Shown here: positions 12,291 through 24,266 of the stretch, one piece after another
Layout of the letters: the number at the start of each line of letters is the position of its first letter
Position numbering within the stretch: position 1 is the first letter of the stretch
Source: Anticarsia gemmatalis
Lineage: Eukaryota > Arthropoda > Insecta > Lepidoptera > Erebidae
Length of the DNA: 64,000 nt
Assembly: GCF_050436995.1 (NCBI RefSeq)
Contig: NC_134756.1
Coordinates: 1,364,001-1,428,000, forward strand
Direction: 5' to 3'
Notes under the pieces: generated by a model
What the model saw: the letters and a program-made list of their open reading frames with translations, nothing else
What the model was told of the DNA's origin: nothing
The model's database searches: none
Position numbers and translations under genes: made by a program

Positions 12291-14329
12291 TAAACCACTA
12301 CTTATATTTTTGCGTGAAACAATCTACTGATCAAATCGTTGATTTGTCACTAGTTAGTACATTTAGTGTGACCTTCTCACTGCATCGCAAAGATGGTCGG
12401 CGGCCTTCACCTTGAGCTGGCGTTTTGACAAGACCGACCTTGGATTATGCCAACGTATGTTGTTATTTGAAATAAGTGCGTTTGCATTACTCAATGTTAC
12501 ATGCATAACTGCTTATTTGCCTTCGTTGCCATTTTAAAAATATAATTAGGTAGGTACTTATTTTATATAGTATTCGGGTATGCCAGGCGTTTATGCGTGT
12601 GGGTTTGTCTATGTCCTTATTTTTTTGTAATGAATAGTGTTAACATCGGCAGATAATTTAGTATGTTCCACATTTTTTTTTCATAGCGTAGTGGCTGTTA
12701 TACCCGATAAATACGTATGAAATACACACGCGTCTTAAAATGACATTACTAGTGCCATCGGTGCCAATTGGTGACAGCGAGCCTATTGCCGTATACGGGG
12801 CACGATAACAACCTCGAGGCAACGATTGACAATAATGTAATATCATTTAGAAAACACCAATAAGTCTTTGCCCTAACTGGAGAGGTAGATAAAATACCGT
12901 TAAATGTACCTCAGAAACCAGGGGTTAGCATCACAAAATGCTGATAAAAAAATCAGGAACTAAGTTTCGACCTTCATATCAAAACATCTCATCTTTATTA
13001 TTCTTTGCAAATAAAAACAATCAATAGGTACTTATTACGTAATAAAAATGCGATTATAAAAAACTATCACGAACGCATTGTAGCGATCTGATCTAGGCAT
13101 TGATTTATGCTAGATATCATACTAGGTACGTAGCACAGCTAGTTGGTTTCAAATCACTATTTTATTTGTATACAAGATTCAATGGAATTTCAATCTTTAA
13201 CAATTTAACTTTTTAAAGACTTTCCTTGAACTGTTGTCAATGTTCCGCCGTGAAAATGGTCGTAATATAGTTGGGGTAAATACGGCTTTCTAAGGGCAAG
13301 TTTTTATCGTCATATAGTATTATGCAGAGTTACTTAATTCTCAATTAGAGATTAATGAGTACAAATTCCGGAATTAACAAGTATTTTATGAATTTTGTGT
13401 AGTAATTCAGGGTTCTGTTGTGCGGAAGTTGTCTTTTTGAACATAAAACAGAAGTGTCAGAAATGTTAGGTTTTTTTACTGAAATAATGATCACTTTCAA
13501 GGAACTTTACAGTCACGTGTATCTTTCAGTCTCTAACACGTGTAGTCATAGCTTTGTGAAAACGACAGCGATATTTATGAAGGTCATAGTTCAAGGTCAA
13601 GCGGAGTGACCTAATAAAATTAATTAGTTTAATGTGCTTAGGTCTTGGGTGCTAATTAGGTCAGAATTTCTAATTTTGTTTGTATTATTGAATGGGGAAT
13701 GAGATATAATATTTTTAAGTTATTTATGGTTCTCCCTTGTACGGTACCCTTACCCAGTAGTGTTACAGTTAGGGTTAAAAAAATAATCATTTATTTTCAT
13801 TTAAAGTTCAGTGTTCGAATATGTAAGGATACTCTGCCTTCTGACTGAAAAAGGTTAGATTTTTTTATACAGGAAATAAAGAAAAATAAGAACTTTTTTA
13901 TTTAGCATTTTAGAAGTTATTTACTTTTATTATATTTACATCTTATTCAAGAGTAGCTTTTTTAACCTCTAGTGTCATGTTTCTATCGATATTGCAGCTA
14001 TTTAATCTAAATTAATTAATGACTGAATACAAAATTATTTAAATGCCATTCCTGCACATACCAATCTAATAAAAGTAACTCTAAATTAACAGTCTTCAAA
14101 AATCTACCATATCATTTTATCACGCATATACTCTAAAATGAAAGTTAGTTTGCATTCTTTTATATATTAAATGTCAATGATTAGTCTTTTATATGTTATT
14201 GACAGTATACCGACATACATATTCATGTGCCATATGTAACCAAGCTCGAAACCCACCGTTGTTACGGTAACGCGACGTAACGTTATTGCTAAAGAACGTT
14301 CACACTTGACGGTTGACAGTAACGGTTTT
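12291..14329. other. AT-rich intergenic DNA
   Basis: No coding or structured signal supported. 14230-14330 is rich in AACGCGACG/GTAACGGTT words that look like the edge of an older palindromic repeat. Confidence 0.4.
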
Positions 14330-14485
14330 GACTGCCTCTGTGGCGCAGTGGTTAAGGTCGCCACGCCGCTACCATTGCGTCGGGAGGTCGTGGGTTCGAT
14401 TCCCACAGGGAACAATTTATTTGTGCGATCTACAAATAGTTGTTTCGGGTCTGGTTGTACTTTTTGTTCGTTGTTTGTATGCGTG
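14330..14485 (+). repeat. tRNA-derived SINE, family A
   Basis: Starts GACTGCCTCTGTGGCGCAGT (box A region), has box B GTGGGTTCGATTCCCAC, then the family body. Small frames here are SINE shadows. Confidence 0.9.
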
Positions 14486-15224
14486 TGATGCGTCGACGCA
14501 ACGCACTGCCTCCGATAGTCGAAAAGACGCAACTAACAAGAAGTGGAAAACTAGAAACGGAGAAAACAATATTTAAAGCTTCAAACAGGTGTTAAAAGCG
14601 CATACAGAATTATTACGTTATGCTAAAACTTCAACGGCGCGAAACAGTTTTTTTTTTTTTTCTTTTTTTTTTGATGAGGCTGATTTTTGCTGCCTTTTTG
14701 CTGATACCGGGTATTATATAACTAAATTTCGACAAAAATGTTAGATACATCTTTTCAATACAGCGTGGTGTTGTGGATTCGCACTAACGCAACTCGCAAG
14801 TGAGTAGCGACCAAGAGTGTGTGTAGTGTGTATAAAACGTAATATCAGTAACCAGTTACCAAGTAGTGGGGATCACAACCTTGCATTTAGAAACAATTTG
14901 ATAGCTAACCTGTTTCATGAAATAGTAATTAGATTTCAAATTGTCTTTACGTGTTTGTGGTTTGAGTTCGTTTGGAATTTTTTAGGCATTTTTGCGATTA
15001 TGATTTACAATTGAATTTGGCAGCTTTGACCTTAAGGGCGTAAATTGGCTGTGTATATTACTTCCCATTAGTATTATAAATGCGAAATTATGTTTGGATG
15101 TATTAACTTCACGCGATAAAAGTACTGAATTGATTTTGAATAAATTGGCATCTTAGAACCTGTATTAAGACAAAGACTATTTTTCGCCTAATTGCTGTAT
15201 AATCTAAGGGAGAAAACAATGTAT

Positions 15225-15372
15225 GTACAGCATAATGGCTTTCAAATAGTTGTCAACTGAGATACGTGATAGCCCCCCAGGCCAAGATTGGCACTAAACA
15301 GAAATGACTGGCGAGAAAGAGAGGAGGCTTATCCCCTGCAGAGAAAAGCAGTCTATGGGGATGATGATGATT
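15225..15372 (+). repeat. LINE reverse-transcriptase C-terminal fragment with GAT-rich tail
   Basis: From 15300 the frame reads RNDWREREEAYPLQRKAVYG and then a run of GAT codons. This is the recognisable end of a moth LINE ORF (typically NDWRERGEAYAQQWD). The 5' part (15225-15275) matches 8834-8890. Confidence 0.7.
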
Positions 15373-15374
15373 AT

Positions 15375-15460
15375 GAGTTGTTTCGAGTCTGGTTGTACTT
15401 TGTGTTTGTATGTTTGTAGAAGTCCCAGCCACACCAGAGCAGCAGGGAGTAGTATTTTTT
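15375..15460 (+). repeat. SINE family A, 3' fragment
   Basis: Only the body (GTTTCGAGTCTGGTTGTACT and the AAGTCCC block) remains, directly after the LINE tail. Confidence 0.65.
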
Positions 15461-16120
15461 CAATTTAATAAAAAAAATACATACTCTAATATCAGTAACT
15501 CAAGTTGGATTTAATTCACATAAAGAAAATTAGTTCCTAATTCAACTTGTAACTGTACAATCAGTCAGTTAATACAATTACGTACCAATAACTAAATCGT
15601 GCCGATAATCACAAACGTGTAAACACTTTAAGTACTGAAATTAGTTCAACTATTCTACTGTAATTTCATGCTATTTACGAACAGGAAAACTCGGGTTAAA
15701 AACATAGTTTAAACGATTATCGAGTAGTTTTATAAATAAGTAGTAATTGCATGTGGTTCTGCCTGTATACTAAGTTTGCTTTTCGGCTACCAGATTACTG
15801 GTAGCCGGTAGCCGTAAAGTAACTTTTTAGGCATCGCATCTTTGTTAGGACGGTGTGTTAGGAGGTCAAGACTCTTTATTTTGCGGGTTTTTGTTTTTGA
15901 GCAACGGTCTCAAACCACCATTGTAAATGGGGTGCTTTTAACCTATATACCTATATAGGAGGCTCTAATGTAAAACTGTAAAAGCTGTACAAGTTTCTGC
16001 AATAAACCTTTTTTTTTACTAGTATTGTCACGTGTGTGAAGATGTTTAATACTCGATTATAAAAGTTTTCTTCAACCTCAAAAATGCCACAATCCATATA
16101 CTTAACTACATAAAATGTTC
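15461..16120. other. AT-rich intergenic DNA
   Basis: Nothing recognised beyond short pyrimidine and A runs. Confidence 0.4.
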
Positions 16121-16124
16121 TTCG

Positions 16125-16290
16125 AAAGCTCGGCGCGTGCGCAGCCATGTCCCGGTGCGCGTGAGTTTTCACTTTCGCGGGCCGTTGCCCCTTCGGCCAG
16201 CGTCGGCCAACCTCGGCCCACTCCGCCTCATTGGGTCAAGGCCGAAACACGGGGCTTCGTGTTCTGACCTTCGGAATGGGGACAAGACAA
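16125..16290 (+). promoter_or_regulatory. GC/CpG-rich patch, candidate promoter or first exon of the downstream HMG-box gene
   Basis: A sharply bounded GC-rich patch in very AT-rich DNA. It holds GCGCGTGCGCAG, close to the NRF-1 consensus, and a consensus 5' splice site GTGAGT at 16161-16166. The first bbx exon recognised (from 24255) begins directly at a 3' splice site, so an upstream exon must exist, and this patch is the only visible candidate on this side of it. A short ATG frame (16147) would stop at once after joining, so an exon here would be 5' UTR. This is inference. Confidence 0.35.
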
Positions 16291-16299
16291 GTTTTATTG

Positions 16300-17020
16300 C
16301 AAATAATGAGTTATTTTTACATTATTGTCGGTATTTTTTAATATTTTTGGTTGCTTATGTGACTGGATCCCAAGATACAGGGTATCGTAGTGTGGGGTCC
16401 AGGGCTTTGTTAAAATTATTGTGTAAATTGTAGAATGCTTTAAATTGATACAAAACATGATTACTTACATCCGTTTTTAATTGAAGCCATACATAAAATA
16501 AAAATCACCTATTGATGTCCCACTGCCGGGCAAGGGTCTCCTCCCGGAATGAGGGAGGGGTTAGGCATTGAGTACAGCATGCTAGCTTATTAAAAAAAAA
16601 ATACTTAAGCCATTTTGACTTTGAAGCAACAATTCGTTTTTTTCAAGAAGTGATTTTGTATTCACAACAAAGATGTGCAATTTTTTATGTTTTTTACCAT
16701 TTTTGCACTATTTAAAAGCAAAAAATAACAGGTATTACACGTGCCGTGAATTGTTATCGCTTTAAAACTTACATAACAACGTAAGCCGTTACAACAATGG
16801 CTGGATGTAAAGCCGCGAGGAGCCTTCTTTTGATGTCAATCATCCCTATTCTATGAGTACTCTTTTGTTCGGGGTTTACCTAGAAATATCTTAAATAAGT
16901 GCTTTATTCCTCTACTGTGTTGTGTGGGAATAGGATTTTTAGTTAAAGGGAGAAGGGGGGTGACAGATATATGTTTTGAGGCGTTTTAATAAAGGCGGTT
17001 GTATGTAAGGAGCCATTAAT
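16300..17020. other. AT-rich intergenic DNA with a SINE fragment
   Basis: 16515-16585 carries the GGGCAAGGGTCTCCTCCC / GAGGGAGGGGTTAGGC words of SINE family B (minus orientation). The rest is unremarkable. Confidence 0.5.
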
Positions 17021-17025
17021 TGAGT

Positions 17026-17173
17026 TACCCTCTTATTCAAAAATATATGAAGTTATGAAAGGCTTTTTAAGTGTTTTGTTTCTTTCACTCCTCAGCGAAA
17101 TGAAAAAGAAAAAGCATATTTTTGTAGTGTTTTAACTAAATAGGTTTTTAGTGTGTTTATGAATAAGAGGGTA
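17026..17173. mobile_element. Short palindromic MITE, copy 1
   Basis: Begins TACCCTCTTATTCA and ends TGAATAAGAGGGTA, so the ends are inverted repeats. A second copy in opposite orientation is at 19261-19387. About 150 bp, no coding capacity. Confidence 0.7.
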
Positions 17174-17864
17174 GACTTTAAAGCGAGCGGGTCCAGAAAT
17201 ATATCTAATCATCATATTGGGAGTTCTTAGTCTTACCAGGAGAAGCAAAGCATATTTTATCTATATTTTTAATGTTTCTTTGGAAGACTTTCGATACTAA
17301 ACGATTAAAATTACACGCGAGAACCAACCAGGTATTGGTATCACATATATTTTATATTATTATGTGCAATATTTCTCTTAATAATACAGAAATGAAGAGG
17401 CAATACAACACAAGACAGTAACAAAAAATATTACAGATAAATCGTTTCGATTAATTAATGTTAAACCGATTAAAACAATAAAATATAAGAACAGTTGAAT
17501 ACAATATCCTGTCTAGTTCGTTACACTACGGAAAAGAATAACGTGAAGGAATAATTAACACACATTCCTTGATCACTAGGGCTGCCGGCTTACTGTTATA
17601 ATTTCGACTTTGTTACTTTTGTGTATAGAAAATTCCTCAAAAAGACCCTCATTATGTCGCGTTATGAAAAATACAGCCTAAGCGGCCCTTTGTTTGTCTT
17701 TCCATTTTATGATTGTTGACAACAACAGACTGGGACCTACTTTATGTAATAGGGGCGACCATATAACCATATTTATATTGGCCACGTTACCAACTCCAGG
17801 CTAATATGCTCAAATATTATTATATAAATTACTCTCAGAATTATTGTAAGAATAAGTACTTACC

Positions 17865-17935
17865 GAACCTGGGAATCGAACCCAAGACTCTTGATCAGCA
17901 GGCGGATACGCACCACAGTGGCAGTCACTGATACA
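17865..17935 (-). repeat. tRNA-like SINE head
   Basis: Plus strand reads ACCTGGGAATCGAACCCAAG (box B complement) and later CACCACAGTGGCAGTCA. The acceptor stem does not pair, so it is a SINE head rather than a tRNA gene. Confidence 0.55.
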
Positions 17936-18139
17936 CCTTCGTTTGCCAGCCCTAGACCTAGTTATCGTTTTCAAGTCGCGTTCGTTGAATCGTTAATGTA
18001 TTAACCCAATTTCTGTACCTTCGATACTTCTCTTACATACCTGTCGATAAACGGCTTACCAATGAAACTGACGTGGACGGACACGAATATTCATGGTCAT
18101 CGTTTATGCAATTCACACAGTTTTATGTTATTGAAGTCA

Positions 18140-18440
18140 TCATCAGCCTAACCTTTCTTCCAACTATGTTGGAGTCGGCTTCCAGTCTCACCGGATTCAG
18201 TTGAATACCAGTATTTTACATGGAGCAAATGCCTATTCGATCTCCACAATGCATTTACTTGGGTTATAACACGATACCCCTCGGTAAGACTGATTGTCAG
18301 ACATTCCAGCTTCTGACTACTGACGACTGTGAAAGATCTTTGGAAATTGCAACCGGAGCCCACAATTTAACGTGTCGCCCGAAACACGAAGGAAAAGCCG
18401 TAGCACGATTTTCTACTGCTATCGACTAGAAAAACCGGCA
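18140..18440 (+). repeat. Dispersed repeat, family D
   Basis: Contains TTCCAACTATGTTGGAGTCG and CGATACCCCTCGGTAAGACT, both also present in the intron of the protease gene at 61742-62075. Confidence 0.7.
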
Positions 18441-19260
18441 GCTTACGGCAATTTTTGTATGAAAACTTGCCGAGTCCGGGTGCCGTACCTTAGATTATAA
18501 CAGGCGTGATGCTTTAAAAACATATTTAATTTCTTTATAAGTGACAAATTAGCGAGCAGAAAACAAAAATGTACAATGACTTAACGAATTTAAGATGAAT
18601 TCACGTTTTATCGCACGCTTAACCAACGCTATGTTATGGCTTTTATCAGTAAATAGATAACACAAAAACTATATTTATTTATAATATACAGTACTATGTT
18701 GCGATAAAAGTATATTATTGTTTATACATATCTTGTAAAGTTCACATCAAATGATAGCTACTAATAAAAATGCAAATGACTGTATTTTTCGCTTTTACGG
18801 CTAAACCGCTTGACCGATTTCGATAATATGGAGTGGAGATAGCTAAAGGATAGCTAAAGCTTCAACTTTTTCGTGAAATCAATTAAATAAGTAATGAGTT
18901 AGTACGGCACGTCGGAATTAACTTCGAATAAAACTAAGAGATACTTGTAGAACTTATTAGCGACCTGCCATGGCTTCCCAAAATTTAAGAAGATACTTTT
19001 TCAAACAGAACCATAACAAATTACACTCTTAAACCTTTTTCGGAAATACGTTAATTTAAACAAAACCAATGAATCAAATGATAAAAACGTAGTAGATTTG
19101 AGGGTAACACGAACAGACAGATAGAGATTAATAAAAGAAAGGAAAGTAGTGGAGTGAAGAAAATATTAATTTACTGCAATGATAACATGATACTTTTTAA
19201 TTTAAAACTTGGCAAGAAACACTTATTAAACAACTCGTTTTACATCTCCTCTTAAACACA

Positions 19261-19387
19261 TACCCTCTTATTCATAAACACACTATAAACCTATTTTAGA
19301 TAAAAAGTTGCTAAAATATGTTTTATCTTTTTCATTTCGCTATGGAGTGTAAGAAACAAAACATATATTTTTGTGAATAAGAGGGTT
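19261..19387. mobile_element. Short palindromic MITE, copy 2
   Basis: TACCCTCTTATTCATAAACA at one end and TTTGTGAATAAGAGGGT at the other. The internal part is the reverse complement of the 17026 copy, slightly diverged. Confidence 0.7.
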
Positions 19388-19684
19388 AGAATGTAATCCA
19401 TAACAACGCATCGGTTCATACTATAGATGTATTTAGATAGACATTATTCTACGTACTCTGCTTTTATCGCGTTTTAAAATAGTTTGCAACGTTTTTATAC
19501 ATACATCCCACGTACATATTAATTTGATATTTACAGGCCGAGTTGTTATGAAATATTCAATACTAGGTAGGTACTGCCCGAGTTCGTTCGCGTGAATATA
19601 TTTCCTGGGGTAAAACCTGTCTTATGTTTTAATCCAGGTAATAAGCTAACAGTGAATCAAAAAACCCTTCCAGTTTTTGTTTTT

Positions 19685-19897
19685 TTTTTAAAGACAACTC
19701 CCGTACTATGAATTGCTCTTGTGTCGCGGGGACTTTTACAAACATACCAACAACGGACAGAAAGTAGGTACGGCTAGACCCGAAACAATTATTTCTGGAT
19801 CGCACAAATAATTGTCCCGTGTGGGAATCGAACCCACGACCTCCTGACGCATTGCGTAGCGTCTTGATGACCTAAACCACTGCGCCACGGAGGCAGT
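19685..19897 (-). repeat. tRNA-derived SINE, family A (full head)
   Basis: Complete on the minus strand from ACTGCCTCCGTGGCGCAGTG through box B to the CGACACAAGAGC block and poly-A (T run at 19680-19690). Confidence 0.9.
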
Positions 19898-19949
19898 TTT
19901 GCAAGAAACATCTATATACATTTTCATATATAAAATTAGTTGGATTATA

Positions 19950-20700
19950 ACGTATTGTATATTACTGTTCTTTTAAAGCCACCTGTGTGAGACAGAATCT
20001 TGATATAGCGAAGGACGGGTGCCACACAAAAGATCTTCAGCGCCACTTGACTATCATGTCCACAATGTAGGTATAGCTAGACTTATATAGTATGTTCTTA
20101 CTTGTATTTCGTATAAAAACTAGCTGATGCTTAACGTGAAAAATCTGAAATCATCGTTTTGACAGATTCATAATTATTTAACTTTGCAAGTAACATCCTG
20201 ATAAGTATCGCGTTAAGAGACTGGGTATTTTTTGAGCTGGCAACATTATTGCCCAAAAATGAATGAATAAATACATTGCAGTTCGGGTTTATCATTAATT
20301 AAGCACTTTGGCTCATGGCAAGCCTTAGAGACTGAATTCTCAAATTACAATAGGTATAGCGAAAAAGACTAGGACTATTTTTATTGGCGACATTATTTCC
20401 CACAAATTAAGTAGGTATTACAACACCACAAGTCGGGGTTTCCCCTAAAATATATTCAGACTTATGTCAGTAAAGTACCCACTTCTCCAATTCCATTGAT
20501 AAAGATTAAGATAGGTACTAAAGATACAATTTAAATAAGTAAGTGAGTCATAAATATAAGCTAATGCAGTCTTATGCGATAATTAGTCCTAATGACTTTT
20601 TCGAAGTTACTATAAATATTTTTGATACAAATGCAAAAGTTACGCTTTAATAAACCTGTGAAAAACAAAATTACTTGTTCTAAATATGAAGAATACCATA
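19950..20700. other. AT-rich intergenic DNA
   Basis: No gene or repeat supported. Confidence 0.4.
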
Positions 20701-20734
20701 GTGATGAAAACTTACCTGATAGTAGGTATATAAC

Positions 20735-20815
20735 ACGGGTCTTAAAGAAATGCAAAGTCCCCAACCCGCACTTGGTCAACGTGGTACAATCAAGGCCGTG
20801 GGACAGCAATGAGTT
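20735..20815 (+). repeat. SINE family B, 3' fragment
   Basis: Carries GCAAAGTCCCCAACCCGCAC and the following TTGGTCAACGTGG, matching the 3' part of the fuller copy at 52231-52505. Confidence 0.65.
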
Positions 20816-20964
20816 TTATTAAGATGTTTAAAGTAATCATAACCGGCGGTCTTGTATGACAAGATTTATGGGTGTGAATGAGGCAAGAGAATTCTGTAAG
20901 GATCGTACAATTGGCGTTCTTTGATCTTTGCCTACAAAAAAGCGTGATATTATGTTTGTACTAG

Positions 20965-21180
20965 AGGCCGCCCGCGACTTCGTCCGCGGTGATACCCTTC
21001 CCGTGTAATTCTCGATCCCTCGGGAACTCCGGCATAAAAAGTAAGGCCTATGTGTTATTCTGGGTCTTCAGCTACCTATATACCAAACTTCATCGTAATC
21101 AGTTCTGTAGTATTTGCGTGAAAGAGTAACAAACACCCGTACATTCTCAAAAATTTTCGCATTTATATTAGTAAGATGTA
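20965..21180 (+). repeat. Moth dispersed repeat, family F
   Basis: Starts with CCGCCCGCGACTTCGTCCGC and ends with a stretch like TTTATATTAGTAAGATG. The same words in the opposite orientation are at 33728-33925. Helitron-like elements with such ends have been described in Lepidoptera; that assignment is a guess. Confidence 0.55.
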
Positions 21181-21439
21181 TGTGTGAAACAAACTCATCA
21201 AATTGAACAAAAACAAGAAATCTTACTGAAATGATAATATTTATAGTTATAGCGATCATCGACCTCTTATCACTGTTATCAGGCGAGGAATTGCACTTGG
21301 CAAAGACAGGTAGATACGTGATAATGTATTATCAGGTGTTTTTTATCTCATACGAAGGGCAAAGGGAATCGTACTATTGACCGGTGAAAGTCGGAAGTAG
21401 GTTATGTGATGACGTCACAATGTCATGATCCCAATGGAA

Positions 21440-21530
21440 GACTGCGTCTGTGGTGCGGTTGGTAGTGTATCTGACTGCTAACCACGAGGTCCCGGATTTG
21501 ATGCCCAATTCGGACAAAGTGCTATTGGTA
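21440..21530 (+). repeat. tRNA-like SINE head
   Basis: Contains CTGTGGTGCGGTTGGTAGTG (box A) and a degraded box B (GGTCCCGGATTTGATGCCC). Confidence 0.6.
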
Positions 21531-21712
21531 TATTTCTAATTAAAAAGTGGACATAGTACACCCAGAATTTATTCATGACCGTATTTACCGTTTATTTTGC
21601 AAAATAATATTTTGATGGGCCACTACGGAATCCTTCACTGAATGGGGCCCGTCACGCACTTGCCCGCTTTCAGGGTTCCTTACCCAAAGGCTACAACGAA
21701 AAGCATATAAAA

Positions 21713-21926
21713 TTAGGTCGGGGAAAAAGTGTTTTTGCATTATAGTATGTATGAACTTGTAATAAAATCTCTTTGGCTTCAAGAATCACAAATGAATACA
21801 CGGTTCATAAGGTTTCTTTCAGGGAGCTCGTGAGGTACCCAAATACCGAGCTTTTTTGTGTAGAGAAAAGATTTTATTGCAAGTTCATACATACTATAAT
21901 GCGAAAAGACTTTTTCCCCGACCTAA
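21713..21926. mobile_element. mariner-type MITE, copy 1
   Basis: Terminal inverted repeats start TTAGGTCGGGGAAAAAGT and extend past TATAGTATGTATGAACTTG on both sides. 214 bp, no transposase. Highly similar to 55343-55554, which has a clean TA target duplication. Confidence 0.85.
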
Positions 21927-22254
21927 TATATTAACTAAGACTCCTCTGTCTGTCTGTATAACAATGGTAGGGTTTCTCTTCGTGCAAGAGTCCAACAAGG
22001 CTGTTTTTTTTATTGAAAAACATAACATTTTTTAGTTATTAATCACAAATCTATGAAAGTGATTAAAGAGTATCGAGATGAGGAAACATGTCTGAACGTG
22101 TTATTATAATCAAAACAACAGAATGACGTCACATTTCACAGTTGAGATAACACGATTACTTTCATAAGTAGGAGTGAGATAGCGAATGTTTTACACGTCA
22201 CTGTAGAAATTAGCTTATCTTAGTACAACTATGCTACGTAATGATAGCAGATTT

Positions 22255-22480
22255 ACGAAATTAAATCATTTATTCATTTAGATCAAATATTGACACTTAT
22301 GATAGTCGTTACAATTACTGAATCTACCACTAGCTCGGAAAGGGGATAGAGCCTTATGAGAGGAGTTAGTAAGAAACTCACGCCCACTGTTTTTAATCGC
22401 AAATAGATTGTCAATGTGGTTGATACAATAATTGATCATGCTACCAACAATCAGCGATATACAAAATTTATGTTGGGATG
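22255..22480 (-). repeat. Retroposon with (GATTTT)n-type tail, family of 6150-6638
   Basis: Minus-strand copy: TTGACACTTATGATAGTCGT and CTGAATCTACCACTAGCTCG on the plus strand match the complement of the copy that broke the envelope region. Confidence 0.75.
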
Positions 22481-22639
22481 TTATGAAAATCGGTAACTAT
22501 AACCGAAATTCTCGGGTATCCGAAATCAATGAAAATCCGTAGCCGTAATCGATATAAAAATTAAGGTTAATTTCAATCTTAGTTTCTTCATAATTTTATA
22601 TCTTTAACCGAAACTATCCAAAACTAAATGGTATTTTAA

Positions 22640-22910
22640 AGATGACTGCCTCTGTGACACGGTCGGTAGTGTATGCGACAGCCGCGCAAGAGGTCTCGGG
22701 CTCGTATCCTGGGTCGGGCCAAAAAGTATTTTCTGAGTTTTTTCTTGAATCTCATAGGTCCTTGGTCTCCGTACCTTGGACAGCACGTTATGCCATCAGT
22801 TCTACGCCTGACCTCTCCCTGGTCGTGTTGGTTTAGCCGTCCCACCGGGCTATGAGAGTGTACCTGTGTATTGTGCACACGCTTGGCCACTATAAACGAA
22901 GTCCTGCATA
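22640..22910 (+). repeat. tRNA-headed SINE, family H
   Basis: Head GACTGCCTCTGTGACACGGT with GGGCTCGTATCCTGGGTCGG as box-B-like region. The body GCCTGACCTCTCCCTGGTCG and CCTGTGTATTGTGCACACGC recurs at 50990-51110 and 62680-62830. Several short frames here are repeat shadows. Confidence 0.75.
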
Positions 22911-22959
22911 GTTTTCACACACACACAAAATCGGCCAGGAAGACATTATTAATTTAAAT

Positions 22960-23502
22960 GGTGCTCCCACATTGCCGTTAGAAAATGTTTGTAAACATTT
23001 TATAACACCAAAACATTTACTAACAAATGTTAACAATTGTTGCACTTTGTTAGAAACTGTTACATGTTATAAGTGCTCCTACATTGATGGAAAATGTTCA
23101 AACATTTTATAACATCTAGTATTGGCTCGCAGTTTGGTTTCGTGTTCTGAGGGCCGAGGACGTCTACACGAAAATGGAAGAAGATTTGCTCATTGGAATA
23201 GCTTTTATTTTTTGTTTAAAAAAGAAGAAAAAGCGCTCTTATTGGATGCGCCAAACGCTAAAAGCTAGAGGAAAATATAGTGCCACAGACTATCTCAAGG
23301 TTTTGGGTATTGACGGTTGCTTAAAAGATTTTATAAGAATGAACAGTTCCGAATTTGATTTTTTTATAATTTGTTTTGTTATAAAATGTTTACTAACATT
23401 ACTAAACATTTTCTAACATGAAAATTTATGTGTGATTAAATGTTTGCTAACAAATGTTTACTAACGTTATTAAACATTTTCTAACGGCAATGTGGGAGCA
23501 CC
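22960..23502 (+). mobile_element. PIF/Harbinger-like element, internally deleted, perfect 31 bp TIRs
   Basis: 543 bp bounded by perfect 31 bp inverted repeats that start GGTGCTCCCACATTGCCGTT. Subterminal copies of AAATGTTTACTAAC-like words occur at both ends and a second GTGCTCCTACATTG lies near 23070. It holds a frame at 23174-23416; residues 1-65 have the layout seen at the N terminus of PIF/Harbinger transposases (a basic, W-containing stretch, then IRMNSSEFDFFI). The catalytic part is missing. The flanks (AAT/AAA) do not show a clean 3 bp duplication. Confidence 0.75.
23174..23416 (+). pseudogene. Truncated PIF/Harbinger-type transposase N terminus
   Basis: 80 codons. Residues 1-65 look coding; the last 15 run into the terminal repeat sequence. 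KKKKKRSYWMRQTLKARGKY followed by FIRMNSSEFDFFI resembles the region before the DDE domain of HARBI1-like proteins. No DDE residues are present, so it cannot be active alone. Confidence 0.55.
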
Positions 23503-23509
23503 AAAAGAG

Positions 23510-24254
23510 TTGGGGATAATTTTAACTCTCGTTGTAAATAAAAGTTTACAAATACTGCAATCATTAATTAACTGTAATTAAGTATCGACAATGAGACTTA
23601 ATGCGAATCAGTTAATGATCCAATGGCATGCGCTAACGATCACTTAGTGAATTACTTTTAACGAAAATATATCATTATTAGTCCTTTGAGCTAACTGTAC
23701 TTTGTTCAAGTAAATGGCAAATTTGAAGCAGTTACTGTCCAAAGGTCTTCTCTCAGAATGAGAGGGTTTAAGTGTCTTGTCCAAGTGAGAGCGAATTTTA
23801 ATATTATAAAATAAGTTATAGTGCCTAGTTGGTCCCATGGTTTCGATAGCCTTATTTGTTAACAGATAATGTAGGTTAATGGATGGATATTTTTTTAGAA
23901 CAGTGGTTTTCTACATCAATAATAATCTCTATGTGTAAAAGAAAAGTGTGCGTGTGTGAGTTCGTGCGTTCGTGCGTTTGTACGTTGGTGTGCGCGCGCG
24001 TCTTTGTGTGTTTGTTTGTCTGTCTGCAACTGTCTTAGGCTAAAAAAATGTTGTCTTAGACTTAAATAAAAACAGAAATATTGTGTGAAAGTGGCTATTG
24101 GTCTTTTCTAATTCCAAAGGCCTCTTAGGCGGCTTAAACAACTTTGACACTAGGTTGACCACTAACCATACGACAAACAAACAACAACAGTACAGAGTAT
24201 ATAGAATTTCGCTACTGGTATATTTTGTTAATAGTATGTTTTATATTGTTTCAG
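23510..24254. other. Intergenic or intron DNA before the HMG-box exon
   Basis: Holds a GT/CGT-rich microsatellite (23945-24030) and a family C SINE fragment (24095-24180). It ends in the 3' splice site at 24253-24254. Confidence 0.5.
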
Positions 24255-24266
24255 GTAGGTAGAGCG

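Noticed and set aside
14330..14420. tRNA genes at the box A/box B sequences (also 19800-19897, 33507-33600, 52240-52310)
   Set aside because: The 5' and 3' ends do not form an acceptor stem and each is followed by the same SINE body; they are SINE heads.
16137..16433. 98-codon frame in the GC-rich patch
   Set aside because: No domain, and the patch better fits a promoter or 5' UTR; the frame runs into AT-rich DNA without coding character.
24225..24266. Upstream Met at 24225 as the bbx start
   Set aside because: It lies before the 3' splice site at 24253-24254, in intron sequence; the first Met in the exon is 24267.
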